Part shown: piece after piece, positions 47,442-60,398 of the stretch
Layout of the letters: each line of letters starts with the position of its first letter
Position numbering within the stretch: position 1 is the stretch's first letter
Origin: Sisyra terminalis
Lineage: Eukaryota > Arthropoda > Insecta > Neuroptera > Sisyridae
Length of the DNA: 64,000 bases
Assembly: GCA_958496175.1 (NCBI GenBank)
Contig: OY292274.1
Coordinates: 2,232,001 to 2,296,000 of the forward strand
Direction: 5' to 3'
Notes under the pieces: model-generated
What the model was told of the DNA's origin: nothing
The model's input: the letters and a program-made list of their open reading frames with translations, nothing else
Database searches by the model: none
Translations under genes and position numbers: made by a program

Positions 47442-47590
47442 GGAAAATCAACGGGGAAACGTTCAAAATATCATCAAATCAAATCGGGTGTTCCTAAAAA
47501 TAGTGTACTAGGTCCTATTCATTACCTGATATACACCGATTGTAAGCCAACAATCAACGACGACGATATAATGGTGAAAATCGCATGATC
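47442..47590 (+). pseudogene. jockey-clade LINE RT fragment (motif B region)
   Basis: The frame reads SGVPKNSVLGPIHYLIYTDC, then KPTINDDDIMVKIA and stop. This is the GVPQGSVLGP..LY..YT region of a jockey RT with substitutions, followed by a remnant of the FADD region. No other part of the element is evident beside it. Confidence 0.6.
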
Positions 47591-47945
47591 GTTGTAATGT
47601 CTTCAACATTACCTAAAGCTAATTGAGACTTAAACAACTAAATGGAAAATAAAATTAAAAAGAAGAAAGAAGAAAGAAGAAATTTCATTGGAGATCCATA
47701 GCTTCAACACGTCAATACCAGCAACGAATTAGCTTATAGTTAATATATTTAAATTGATCACTAACTAAATTCCAAACAAATATCAATTATATCCACATTC
47801 AAATAATATGAATGTTGATATTTCACTTTTACAACCTGTAAATGAAATATATGCACGAGAAAATCATTTTTAAATATTTTTTAAAATTTAAATATTCAGA
47901 TGAAAAATTCAACGTTGATTTCATATTTTAGGTTTTCTGTTTTTA

Positions 47946-49973
47946 TCTATACTAATATATAAAATTCTTACGTCTGTCAGTACATTTCGATTTTGAACCC
48001 AATTTAAGGGTAAATATTTGTTTCAAGAGGCCCTTATTCTGAATTTAACATTTTTAAAATTTTTGTCTGTCTGTCTGTGTGTCCCGATTTAACTAAAGAA
48101 CGGAACAACCGAATTTAATGAAATTTGGTATTAAGATACAATACGACTTCCCACATACTATAGACTACTTATCATTCCAAAAAAATAATAAGGGAAGTTA
48201 TTCCCTAGGGATGAAAACCGAAATTTTTACATTAGACAGGTGAGTTATATATCATTGGAAAGGTAATTTAAAGTAAGAAAATAATCTTTAAAAATATTTT
48301 TAGTTGAAATGATAAAAAGCACAGTAAAATAAAATTAAATTTTGAAAAATTGCCTTTTTGAAATATAAACTTTAATATATATAAAACACATAGTTGATGT
48401 TAATAGCGTGATGGATTACGTATCAAATATTCTGATGCTCCTAATTATAAAGACGTGGGTTCGAATCTTACAGTAAACTTTTTTTTTTACAAAATTGTTA
48501 TAAATAGACCCTTCGAGCTGCTCAATAAGGAAATATTAACGAAAAAAAGTAACAGTAGTAGTAGTAATAATTAAAAGTTAATTAGTATGAAAGTTTAGGT
48601 AGTAGGTACTTATACCAAATACCAAAGAGGCAGTTTTTAATTTTTGTTTGTTTTTCAACAATCAAACTTCTTTAAAATCTATTTTTTATGAACCAATGAT
48701 TGTGACCTGGAACAATTATTTAACATTAAGAGAGCAATTTTTTGTTAATATTTCATTATCAATCAAAAAATAAAATCTTCCAAACCAACTTTTCTTCGGT
48801 ATTTAGAAAAATTTGAAAATCAATTATTGTTATTGAAAATAAATAAAATAATCGAATTTCCTTCCATACTTTCAATCTATTTCCAACAATTTTGTATACG
48901 TGCAACGTCAAAATGTGCGATATCGAATTGCTTTTTAGTCATGATAATCAAAATAAAGGTCATAATTTTTTTCGTTTTACATTGTATTTTACAATATTAT
49001 ATATAATATATAATAAGAAAGAGATTTTTAATAATTACTCTTCTAAAAGAGTGAAAAATGGGGATAAAGTTTATAAAGGACAAACGTCTAATAAACAATC
49101 GAAATTTCAAATTTAATTATCAAGGTATGTTCGTTATAGACAAAACGTTGTATCGCTTAAAATAAAACAATGTTGGTTTATTATTAGAAACAAAAACGTA
49201 GGATCTGCTTTAAAATTTAAACTCTAATATATATATCTAAAAAAAGTTAAGTTCATAAGTGAGCATTACGTTTTTTGGCTTTCACATATTTTAAATCTGA
49301 AAATCCGATATACGTAATCACAAATTAATACATTAATGAGCGAATATCGAATAGGAAGAAGTTCGACGAACTGAAAGGAAATGGTTTAATTATATAGTTA
49401 AAATTCAGATATTTTAATAATAAATGCATAGATATTAGATACGCAATGGTTATACTTGATAATGGAGGAACTGGGTTTCGTGCATTTGAACAAATTTTAA
49501 TTTCGCCGTAGTTTTGTACATTTCAGTAGTGTAAAAGTTGAGACAATGGAATGGGATTTCTACTAATATTCTAAACATGGCGAGTGTTTTGATAACTTTT
49601 GACTGTTTTAAGGCATAATTAAGATCGACTTTATTGAACTTCACGATAGTTTTAATTTATGTTTAGATGGTGATTGATTTACGGAATAATTGGTTCACGG
49701 TAGGTATACGGAATAGACCATACTTTTTTTAGATATTAATAAATAATTTTTGAAAATTAATTGATCATGATATACAACTATTTTATTCTAAGAAACACTT
49801 TATTAAATGTGTCTTTTTAAAGTTGACAAAATAGTGTTTTTATATATGATTATGTTTTTCGTAACAGAAATAAGAGAAATAATAATTTTCATATACCACT
49901 ACAAATAGCAAATTTAAAAAGAAAATATAATCTACACCTACGTTACGCAGACGAAGTCGCGGGGATCAGCTAG
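47946..49973 (+). mobile_element. Non-autonomous Helitron, complete (copy E)
   Basis: TC after A: TCTATACTAATATATAAAAT; (GTCTGTCT) run at 48065; 3' end ACGCAGACGAAGTCGCGGGG, ATCAGCTAG before T. 2028 bp. The best-preserved representative in the window: both ends, hairpin, A and T flanks and tRNA-like module are intact. Non-coding. Confidence 0.8.
48401..48473 (+). repeat. tRNA-like module in Helitron E
   Basis: A-box-like TAGCGTGATGGATTACG and T-arm GTGGG-TTCGAAT-CTTAC (five pairs counting G-U, 7-nt loop, matches the B box GGTTCGANTC). The anticodon arm is not clearly paired, so this is a relic, not a working tRNA gene. Confidence 0.5.
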
Positions 49974-52626
49974 TATTATATAAGCTTGATTATATTGCGA
50001 ATCATTCAAGTGTTTACGTACCCTTAAATGTTAGTTACAATAGTTACTCGTTAATACAATCCGTATTTGAAGAATTCAAGACAATGAGTTTCAGTACATA
50101 GTGTAAGTACAGTACATAGTATACATGGTACAGTTAAAATGTGGTAGATATATGGAAGATTAGAAGGAAACTTAAGTTCCTATGAAGTTTCTTCTTTGCA
50201 CTCCACATATACAATGTTTTTTTCAAACTTCAATTAACATAAAATAAGAACGAGGGAATCTCGTATCCTACCTAATAATAAGAGTAACATAAATAATAAT
50301 ATCTATTAGATATTTTAACTCATACCTTCGAAGGCGAAAGCCATGTCGGTTTTGCTTTCGATAATAAATTGTCGATAAAAAAATGTCGAAACTACAACTT
50401 AAGCCGAAACTATGTTCTATAACGTAAGTAAAATTATCGGAAGTGATAGTATAATAATTGGAATCCTGTGTAGTGTAATTTTAGTAATTGTACTTTTATT
50501 TCAACAACCAAAAGATTTGACTTTAATGTGGATTTCTTGTAATTTTAGTTACTACGGCTTATTTGTTATTAGGCAAAAGGTACAAAAAAAAAAAATTATA
50601 AAAATAACTAAAACAAGTTTTGATCTGTCATTCATTATGCAGATATACTAGTGAGATTTCACCGAAAGGAAATAAATAAATAAATTTGCAAGTAGAAGAT
50701 TGGAAGCTCCAAGAAATACGTAGAAATAATTAAAAAATTCCACTTCAGTAAGCGAAGGATGAAATACTCTCTAATTTACATTGATTATTAAATAATAGTT
50801 TAGCAAAGGCATGTTTTGCGTAGATTACTACAGACTAAAATTAATTTTCTGATGTATAACCAATATTTGAAAAAAAAATTAACAAAATTTTCATAGCTAA
50901 AAAAGATCTCTGAAGTTAAAAGCTTTTTGATAATATTAACTTTTTGTCATAGGTTCTATATTGCTATCAATTTTAAGCTTTGAATATTCATTCGATATAC
51001 GTCCTCGCATAAATCAATTATTACGAACAATGATGGGTTTATGCTTGAAGAGGAATAAAAATGAATAGAGGAAAATAATTGAAAATTAATTATTTCGATG
51101 CAAGTTTATTGAACTTTGTTAAGGTAATACAGTTTACACTTTTGCTTTTTTCATTTCTTAAAACAAGATCTGATTTCGACGGTATTTAAAGCTTTTACAA
51201 ACATTTCCATAAGTTGGAACTTTATTGATTTGATTTTTTTTCCAAATAATTGAATTAAAAGTTCAAAAAATTGTATTTGTCCAAGTAATTTATTGATTTC
51301 AAAGTTGATATGGCTCATTAAAATAAATTGGGTCGGAAAATTGAGAAATTAGGGTAAGTCGGTAAATCGGTCATTAATTCCGTATGATTGATTTCCTTGG
51401 AAGAATACTTGTTTTTTTGAAAAGAAAAGAATTTCTTATTGAGAAAATTCTTACAACCTACTATCCTTATATGAGCTTAAGACTAGAGATTGAATTCCAT
51501 TGCAGTTTGGCTTTATAAAAAGATTGATGATGATGAGTCAGAATAAGAGGGGGTGGTCAACGCGTGGTTGCAACCATCTGCTGAATGCAGAAGTGATTTC
51601 TCATTTTTTTTTTTGCTAGTTCTGAAGTTTTTATTTTTAATCAACACACACAGATGTGCACTCGATTGGTTTGGTGCATTCGATTAGGGGTGAGTTTGAT
51701 TGATTCGTTGATCGTCAGACGACCAATCGACGATTGTTTTCTTACGTCTAGTGTAGAAGTCTCCCGTAGGACTTTGATTGAGATTGTTTCAACCCACAAA
51801 CGAGTGCAAACTTTTCAACTTATTTAAAAAATATCATTTTCATGAAGTAACAGCTTTCGATTAAAAAAAAAAGAAGAGAAGATACAATGAAAGGTTTCTT
51901 TATATTCAATAAAAGAATAGTGTAAGGTACTTATATTTTTTCGAATTGAATTGAGATTGATGAATAAGAGAAGCATTTAAGCAAATGTATGTCAAATAAA
52001 ATTAATCTAATAGACATGAAAATTATATATGGTAAGTTATTAACTAGTTTACTTCCTCTACATAAAAGTGACAAATTAATCCTTGTTTTATTTTCCCCTT
52101 TAAAAATTAATAACTTTTGTTTACTCACCTATGAATTTAATTATTTTCTTTTTTGGGATTGTTTTCCAAAGATTTCCTACATTTTAACTAAGTTTAAAAT
52201 ATTACTTGTAGGTAAATGTAACAAATTATTTCAATGACATAATACTTATGTCTTAAATAAGAAGTTATAGAAATTATTATAGAAATTGGGACCGGATTTG
52301 TATTACCAATATATTATTTCTTACTCATGACGTTTCGTTCGATTATTGTTGACTTTATCGAGCAAATTCTGAAATAGTATTCAAGTAAACAAAAATTAAT
52401 GTTAAATTTAATGATTTTCGTTCTATTCTGTGTCTTAAAAATACAATATATTTCACCAGCTTTTAAATGTACAATAAATTATTAACTTTAACACTTGGAA
52501 AAAGAAACTTTAACACTTGGAAAACTATTTACACTCTAATTTCCAAAACTTGTTTCAATTCTAATCAAGCACGTTAAATGTACAAAAACTGAACGTTTTC
52601 TTTACTTTGAAAATTGTTTTCATTAA
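49974..52626. other. Intergenic, no gene supported
   Basis: 2.65 kb, AT-rich. One 79-codon frame at 50412..50651 has a hydrophobic helix (SIIIGILCSVILVIVLLF), then a Lys-rich stretch. Without homology or upstream signals I do not call it a gene. A less AT-rich patch (51525..51780) with self-complementary GATCGTCAGACGACC-type words is unassigned. Confidence 0.35.
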
Positions 52627-53474
52627 TCTATTATTATAAAGAGGAAAGATTTGATTGTTTGTTTGCTTTGAATAGGCTCCGAAACTACTTGACCGATTTG
52701 AAAAAATCTTTCACTGTTGGGAAGCTACACTATTTCCGGTGAACATAGCCTATATTAAATTTTCAAAAAAAAATAGCGAAAACTATTGGTTATAGAACAA
52801 AATAATGTAGTACGATTTTGCAAAACATATCATTATCTACAAAAAATAAAGCGACAGCATATGTCTAACTATTATAGTTATGTCACAATAAGTGTTTTTT
52901 CATTTTAAAAAATATATATAAATGCCACCGTCATAAAAGCTCTTTTATTTATATTTTGGGATTAATCCTTATCAAAATAAATGACTTCATATTTAAGTTA
53001 GCTTCAATACCATTATATAACTTTTTGAGTTATTCAATTTGAACATTCCATTCGAAAGATATCAGAAGTTTAAAACTGTAAATCATTTGAAAAATATCGC
53101 ATGGTCACCGCTCTTTACTTATAATTAAGACCAACTTTATTGAACTTGGCGATATTTTTTTTTATGTATAGATAGTAATTGATTTATGGATTATTTGGTT
53201 AACGGTAGGTATATGCAATAGACATACTCTTTTTAGATATTTATAAATATTTTTTGAAAATTAATTGATTATTACATAGAACTATTTTATTCTTTGCAAC
53301 AGTTTATTAAATGTGTCTTTTTCAAGAGTGTGAAGTGTTTTTAAGTATGATTATGTTTTTCGTAACAAAAATAAGAAAAGTAATAATTTTCATATACCAC
53401 TACAAATAGCAAATTTAAAAAGAAAATATAATCTACACCTACGTTACGCAGACGAAGTCGCGGGGATCAGCTAG
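52627..53474 (+). mobile_element. Non-autonomous Helitron, complete but internally different (copy I)
   Basis: Starts TCTATTATTATAAAGAGG after A and ends GGGGATCAGCTAG before T. 848 bp. The first 150 nt and last 350 nt match copies A and H, but the middle (about 52780..53115, aaaactattggttatag on) has no counterpart in them. Confidence 0.8.
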
Positions 53475-53895
53475 TTAATAATATAACTGTTCAGTTCGTA
53501 TAATTTTTTTAAAAAAAGTTATAATGCTAAAATATAGGTTATATAGAAAGTCTTCGCGGTCTTTAGTCATAAGATGATATTGATGTCCATTTAGCAGGCA
53601 ACAATAATCAGATCATACCAAACACGTATTAGAAGAGTAGCACTTGAAATTTAATTTGTAGTTCGTGAAAAACGTTATATTGATTTGAGTATGAGTGAAA
53701 TATCTGAATAAATAAGCTATGTGATGCTTTTCCACTACATAAAAGGTAAAAACGCTGCAAAAATATTTTTAAAAAAAAAAACATGTGTGCAGTTCACACG
53801 CGGTAGAAGTGAAACCTTCAAAAAAGATGAACTTCAAGATATTGAGACGAATGTAAGATTTTATGAGTAGGATAATTGTAGGGTTTATTTTAGGA

Positions 53896-53944
<49 letters not shown>

Positions 53945-55189
53945 CATAAATTTATCCTGAATCCAAATTTGCATTTTCGATAAATGATACGAGAGGTTAC
54001 GATAATGGAAGTATGAAATAAATACAGTGGTGGTAAAGATGCAGGTATCGTTTAATATTTGAAACTATTGTATTTGGACATCATTGGAATTAAATTTTTC
54101 TCGATTGCTTCAAAATATGTGCAGCACAGTAAAATATTATCATTTGCATTATAATTTTTAATTATTATCCATAAAAGATCTTCATGTCCTCGGCGTAGTG
54201 GTTTTTAATTTCGTTGGCATCACAATCGTTCACAAAAGAAGCACATATTATGACCGAACATATTATTTAAAAAATGTTAACGAAATTCTTCATGAGAAAC
54301 TTTATTTCCACGAAATGATGAGTTCCTAAGGAATCGGCTGTACATTCATTTAAGTAGCACCTGAAACGCAGTTCGTAATATTATGTGATATCAGAATTAA
54401 TTTTTAATTAGCTTTTATTTTATTGAAATTTCGTGATTAAGGACGAAATATGCGATTAGAAAATATTTAAGTACTTACTAGCATCTTTTTCACTATTTTG
54501 CACAGTCGAATCATTCTTAAACGTATATGAACTATTATTTTCTTATTTAATAATGCTTTTCTGCGTGCTCGAAATTCACGAACACGTTCTGTTGAACCTT
54601 CTGTTGACTCTTTATAGTTTTGTTTTCTTTACTTTTTTTTGATAATTATGACAATAATCCGTATTCATTTACGGCAAACTTGAAATTTAAAATTTTATTA
54701 AAATAATGAAATGTTTATGCTCACAATTATAATAAGCAATTTAACACGGTTGTTATTGGTCGCTATAAAAACCATTCTCAAGTAGCGTAATACGCAGACG
54801 CGCACAAGCATAAAAAATACTTATGTATCCTACCTCATTCTCTCTCATGTTAAATATTATAGATTTATGTATATATTCTCTTTTTATTGCCGCTTTCCGT
54901 TTCCGTTTCATAAAATTTTAAGTTACAACGATGCTAAGGAAGTTTTCACTTCAAAAATCTATGCAGGTTACAGTGAGCATGTTGTGAGTGAATACTGAAC
55001 ACATGAGTGATTTGGTTAATTCCATTTAGGTAGTTTTAGCGTCCATGATTCACCTTTCTCTGATCGGCTAGCCAATGAAAAAAAATTGATGAAATTTTAC
55101 AACTGGTGGAACAAGATCGGCACGCAAACTATCAGTAGATAATGGAAAAATTAAGCATCAAACATATATCAGTTTGGAATCATCTAAAT
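53475..55189. other. Intergenic, no gene supported
   Basis: AT-rich, with the AT microsatellite below. No coding content recognised. Confidence 0.35.
53903..53942. repeat. (AT)20 microsatellite
   Basis: Uninterrupted AT dinucleotide run of 40 nt. Confidence 0.95.
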
Positions 55190-55556
55190 CAGGGATCGGC
55201 AACCTTTTTCGGCTGCGGGTCAAAATCAAACACATTGTATATATTAAAGGGACGTTTGGGCCAGTGATATTTTCTTTTTAAAACAGTCTTTTAGTGCAAA
55301 ATAATACACTTTTAAACTTTGATTCTTATTATTAAAGCGGCGTATATTGTTAGAGCGGAGACTTAAGGGATGAAATTGACTTGCACGCAAAAACAAAAGT
55401 ATCAATTTTTATTTTTTATTCGTAAAATATTTATTTCATGTTTATAATATAAAATTTATTTTTTTATATTATACTTTTTTCGGAACTAATATGGGTCACT
55501 AGAAATTATTAAATGGGTCACTCGGTGACCCACGGGTGATAGGTTGTCGACCCCTA
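55190..55556. mobile_element. hAT-type MITE with perfect 8-bp target duplication
   Basis: Ends CAGGGATCGGCAACC and (complement) TAGGGGTCGACAACC. Flanked by ATCTAAAT on both sides (55182..55189 and 55557..55564). 367 bp, non-coding. Known: CAGGGGTCGGCAACC-type ends and 8-bp duplications mark hAT elements. The intact duplication suggests a fairly recent insertion. It lies about 50 nt upstream of a jockey RT fragment. Confidence 0.88.
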
Positions 55557-55605
55557 ATCTAAATCATCCAAACCATCTCCCAATGGTGTATATGAGTTTA
55601 GTGCA

Positions 55606-55950
55606 ATGAAAACTTTTGTGTATAGCCGATATTGGCTGAGCTGGAAGAAAAGAAACACTTATCAAAAAACAATTTTTTTACATATCTACGAAACAAAATT
55701 GCAACCTATTTGGACTAATGAAATAGAGTTGTGGGGATCTGCTAATACCTTAAATATTCTCCAAAAATCGAAAATTCTTCGACGTACATTAACTGCCACC
55801 TTTCACGTTAGTAACCAAACCATACATAATAATCTTCCAGTTCCGTTTGTATCCAAAATAATGAAAAAAATGTTTTCTTAAGTTTCATATTGATCTATCC
55901 CAACATTTGAATTCTTATGTTATAATCTTATCATCCTGATAACCCCGTCG
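55606..55950 (+). pseudogene. jockey-clade LINE RT, C-terminal fragment
   Basis: The frame reads RYWLSWKKRNTY, LHIYETKLQPIWTNEIELWG, SANTLNILQKSKILRRTLTA and VSNQTIHNNLPVPF. It matches, in order, the post-RT region of jockey ORF2 (YWL ... LY.T.L.PIWTY.I.LWG ... NI..LQ..Q.K.LR ... TIH.DL.IP). The frame ends at 55881; the following bases still look like the element's C-terminus. 5'-truncated relic. Confidence 0.7.
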
Positions 55951-56282
55951 TTGCCTATTGTGAAGTTGGCCAAGAGACCTGTTAGATGCATGAGTCTCAG
56001 CACTGGCTGGCTACTCACTCCAGTGCTGAACCGGGATACCGGGAATATTGTAGTGCGCCTACCGGCGCAGTATCCCCGTCGGCCTATTGGCCCACTAATA
56101 TAGTACAGTTTTTTTATTTTTCTAATGAAAGGATATTAAATTTTAACAATTATTACTTTTATCTATTTCAATTTAACTTATTAATTGTACTTTATCTATT
56201 TCTCTTTGTTAATTGTACTTAAACAACAAGAGAAAATATTTGTAACTTATTGTTCCAAATTTTAAAAAAAAATATTAAAATT

Positions 56283-57138
56283 GATATTAGTAAATGTACT
56301 GATAGTGCAGCGAATATGTTAGGTACTTATAAAGGATTTAATGCATAATTAAATCAAGTTTCACCAAATCAATTTCATACTTGATGTTATGCATATTTAT
56401 TAAATTTTGTTATTATGGTTATAAATTTAGTTGTATACATCACACTAAAGACCAAAGAAGCCTTCTCACTATTTGGTATTTTAGATACATATACGGTTTT
56501 TAAAAAGAATCTTATAAATGACTTAACGTATACTGAGAATTTAGTAAATTTAAATTTATTTCCACTACTGGAGAAACATGTTGGTGGGCTAAAGATAAGA
56601 CATAAAGAAAAATGTTTGAAACATTTAATAGTACACCTGGAATTATATTTTTCGTCGATGTTCTGCAGACTTTTAATGAAATATCTATATCCAAAAAGTA
56701 TAACAAAGAAATTAGACATCGAGAAATCACTATTTTGACCGCGTTTCTAAAATTTGATATTATTTTAACAGTTCAAATATTTTAACGAATTTTTGAAGAA
56801 ACAATACCTTTGCCATCATACTCACAAACATCAGCTATGGATATTGCAATTGCTTTGGTATGGTAGTAAATACTACTGATTTTTTAATAACTAAGAGATT
56901 TTGATATTGTATATCAAACAGCAGTAAATTTTGCATTGGCAAAATGGAAAGAAGTGGCCATTTTGATTTCTTCAAAATTGAAGAAATGTTATGTCAAACG
57001 AATAAAAGAGATAAAATTGATAATTCTTGCGATATATTTCGAATAAGTGTGTATAATGTTATAATGGATGCAGTTACCAGTAACATGTATAAACAATTTT
57101 TGAAAAATGATCCACTGTATAGTAGTTTATTTATTTAA
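56283..57138 (+). pseudogene. hAT-superfamily transposase remnant (DUF4371/ZMYM1-like)
   Basis: In one frame: CTDSAANMLGTYKGFNA, stop at 56346, LNQVSPNQFHT, stop at 56382, CYAYLLNFVI, then an open stretch to 56738 (TKEAFSLFGILDTYTVFKKN...). After a gap, 56944..57138 reads NSCDIFRISVYNVIMDAVTS and FLKNDPLYSSL. Known: TDGAANM.G.Y.GF ... SP..IHVWCYAH.LNLV followed by a C-terminal D.FR...YN.I.D.. region characterises hAT-type transposases of the ZMYM1/DUF4371 group, many of which persist as relics. Here two in-frame stops and at least one frame change show decay. No zinc finger N-terminus is seen upstream. Confidence 0.65.
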
Positions 57139-59510
57139 ATTCAAATAATTTTTCATATACTTCAAGTATTAATTCACCTAGTCGTAGTTTTGAATATTTA
57201 ACCAATAAAAAATCAAATAAAAATATTAGGAAAGAAATTTAGAAAACTTAACTATTAAATTTTCATAAAAAGTGGAAAATTTTTAATGTTACTTGAGCAG
57301 AAGATAGAAGTGGACTGTTTTGTGATAAAGAAAATGATGAAGAGATTAACATAGGAAGAGCATACCAACCATGCAGAAAATGTATTGTATAATTTTAATT
57401 TTTTGTTTTAATTTTCTTAAATTGAATATTGTGGGCGTTACGTCATCAATATTTCCCTGGCCTAATTGTGTTTCCAGTCCAGTCCTGTTCACGTTTCTTG
57501 TGTTTGTGAACTTCCCGAATCCTGTCTGTATTATCTTCATCAACCCTTAAGGGCAAGAAAATTTAATATTTGACGATATAATATTTTCTGTGAAATTTGA
57601 AAAATGTGAATAAGCAGTAAGTTCTATGAAGAAGAATCAATATATTGAAGTATGTATGTAATAATATAATATATTTGCATTCAATTTAAACAGATACCTA
57701 TTGGATACCAAGACTTCTTGTAAATGTAATGAATATTTTTCTTCTCTCAAAATGAAAAATATCTTTCGTTTTCATATTCATGAATAGGAAACGATGATTC
57801 AATATTGATATATTTGCAGTCATATATAATTCATTCTATTTATTTTAAATTTTAACGATGACTAACTTATAACTTAACTTTACTTTGACTTTTCTAACCA
57901 TACGTGAAATTTAACTGCAATGCATTTGCAATCATTATTATTTGTATATCGTTATATATGAAACAGAAAATAAATTCATTTACTCGTACATTTAAAGATA
58001 GAAATAAAAATTTATATATTTGTTTTTTTAAAGTGTGTGTAATTTTTAGTATTTGTTTTAAGATAATATTTAAGTCTTCTAAGTTTTAGAATACTCTTAG
58101 ATTTAAAATATGATACAAAATATGAATTTATGAATATGATATGTCACAGTTATTAATACGGATGGTTTACAAGCATAAAAGATAAAAACCGCAGTTCTGT
58201 TCCCTTTGATACACTTGAGATGTAGGTATACGTTCACTAACAATCTAGAGCTGAAATGCAAGAGTATTGCATTTGCACTAAATCAATGCCGACAGACGGT
58301 AACATGCATGCTACATTTAATTGAACTCGAACCGTTTTATCAGTCTGGATTGCATTCAAATGAATTTAAACAATAATAATTGTGCATAATGTCGAATGAA
58401 TGATTGATAACGATGCATTTTTTCTGTCCAAATCAAAATAAATAGTTCTCTTGTTACCATTAAGTAGAAAATGCATCGAGCTCAATTTTAATCAGATACC
58501 GGGAATTAATAAGTCACGCCATTTCCGTATTTAAATACAACGATCGATTTTTCAAAATAGCCACCACCAACGGGAACGAAAAATGGGAAAACCACCAGAT
58601 ATATTTCCTGTAGAATTTTAATGAATATTTTTAAAGATTGATTTCGTGTTTAGATTACATATGAGCAACAAATATGAAAAAGAAGTAGGTTCTTTTATTT
58701 ATTTTACCAAGTTTATATTATTGACGAAGGACGTATGTAATTCTCAGTATTTGTGTTTGAAATATGGCTTGGTATTCGAAACTTTGGTTTCCAATTTACT
58801 AAATCATAGCTCTGCTATTTAGACATTGTATTGATTTATACGAGTATAAATACATACAATGAAAGCGGGGTTTACAAAAACAATTGAAATGATTTTTATA
58901 TTGTATTTTTATTTCATCTCTTCGACATTATAACTTTATCAAAGATAAAAATCAAGGTTCACAGGCGTTTAAACTTTTACTGTTAAAAACAGATCAGACT
59001 TCATGAAAGGCCAAGTCCTTAAGTCTTAACTCTACAAATTCTATATATTGGTCCAAAAGTATGGATTTTGGCCGAGCAAACCATCATAAAATCAATGGAG
59101 GGTAGAGGTAAGGAGCACAATCTCTTATGGCTATTTGACTTAAGAAATACCCACAGAATCACTGATATAGTGCACTGTACAGTAAATTACAAACCACACT
59201 TACAGTAACTGCAAGCGCCGTCTACGTGGGAACAAATTCGAAATAATCTAAGCAAAATGCAATAGCGCCAATATTGGAACCGTTGGATGAAAGACCCATT
59301 TATATGGGAGTCTCTCTTCACTGCTGCTGTTTTTAGTTACAACAAAAACTGTACCCACGTAGATGGCTCTTCGTACACTAAACAAGATTTTTTAAATTTA
59401 TATTTGACGCCATATGTATGGTCTACCCATATAGACATATCAATGCACAGAATACATTCAATTAAGGGGTCAGAATAGCGCTGATGTAGCGGAAAGTATA
59501 GAAGTATGTG
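57139..59510. other. Intergenic, no gene supported
   Basis: 2.4 kb. A less AT-rich section at 59090..59480 holds a 63-codon frame (59287..59478) with no recognised motif. Otherwise AT-rich. Confidence 0.35.
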
Positions 59511-60398
59511 TAGGGGAGACTGGGTACAAAAGTAACGGCGGGTCGAAAGTAACAAATGCTTTCTAGGTTTATCCAATGGGCGAACATTGCTTTGTTGCCA
59601 TCAGGTGCTAGCCTAGAGCACCCCCCTCAATCGAATTAAGTCGACGCGTGCGCAGTGCCTTGTTAGGGTATATAATAGGACGAAATGTGTTTTAACGAGC
59701 CAAAAGTAAGTTTTTCGACGTTTTCTTATTTATTGTTTACATAGTCGTAAAAGGATCATAGTAATCCGAATGTTTGCATATCCATTCTTCAGTAGATAAA
59801 TTGTACATTGTTTAAATTCATTTTTGTCTAGCACGTTCTGTTTTAAGGTTGTATTACACGTTTTATTAAAAATGAGAATGGGGACAGAAGTAATATAGCT
59901 CTCTCTAGGGTACAAAAGTAATATGTTACTTTTGTCCTCGTAATAATTTTATTATTAACATCCTATTTTTATGGATATTTACTTCAATAGAATGGTTTTC
60001 GATACATTTCCGTGTCGGTATTTCCGTCGCGGTATTCAATTGATTCATTTGCTTAAAATATATATTTTTTGAGTATTTAAAATGCTGAATTTGGTTTGTC
60101 ATTAATATAAAGTCTTTAAATAAGTAATTTGTTGATTTAATTTGTACTATTGTTTTCATTAGCAACCCTTAGCAGTCTTGTTACTTTCGACCTGCCTACG
60201 TGGTCGAAAGTAACAACTGACAATTTTTTTTAACTCTGTGTTCTTCATAAAAAACCATAATTTAATAAATCAAGTTACCATTGTGAAGAACATAAATTAA
60301 ATTTATTTTTGGTTATATTCATTTAATGACAATAATAACACCCAGCCAGAAATCAAGGTAAAAGTACACATTGTTACTTTTGTACCCGGTCTCCCCTA
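59511..60398 (+). mobile_element. Long-TIR element with internal AAAGTAAC motifs, copy 2
   Basis: Ends TAGGGGAGACTGGGTACAAA and TTTGTACCCGGTCTCCCCTA; the first 11 bases are identical and the next ones similar. Opposite orientation to 28063..28874. A central hairpin pairs GGGTACAAAAGTAATA with ATGTTACTTTTGTCC (59919..59940), and another pairs GTTACTTTCGACC with GGTCGAAAGTAAC (60180..60212). No clear target duplication here. Confidence 0.8.

Noticed and set aside
48458..48473. Functional tRNA gene
   Set aside because: T-arm is good, but no paired acceptor and anticodon arms; copies D and F are more decayed. Called a tRNA-like relic only.
50412..50651. 79-codon frame with one membrane helix
   Set aside because: Single frame in AT-rich DNA; hydrophobic stretches arise easily from T-rich sequence, and there is no supporting context.
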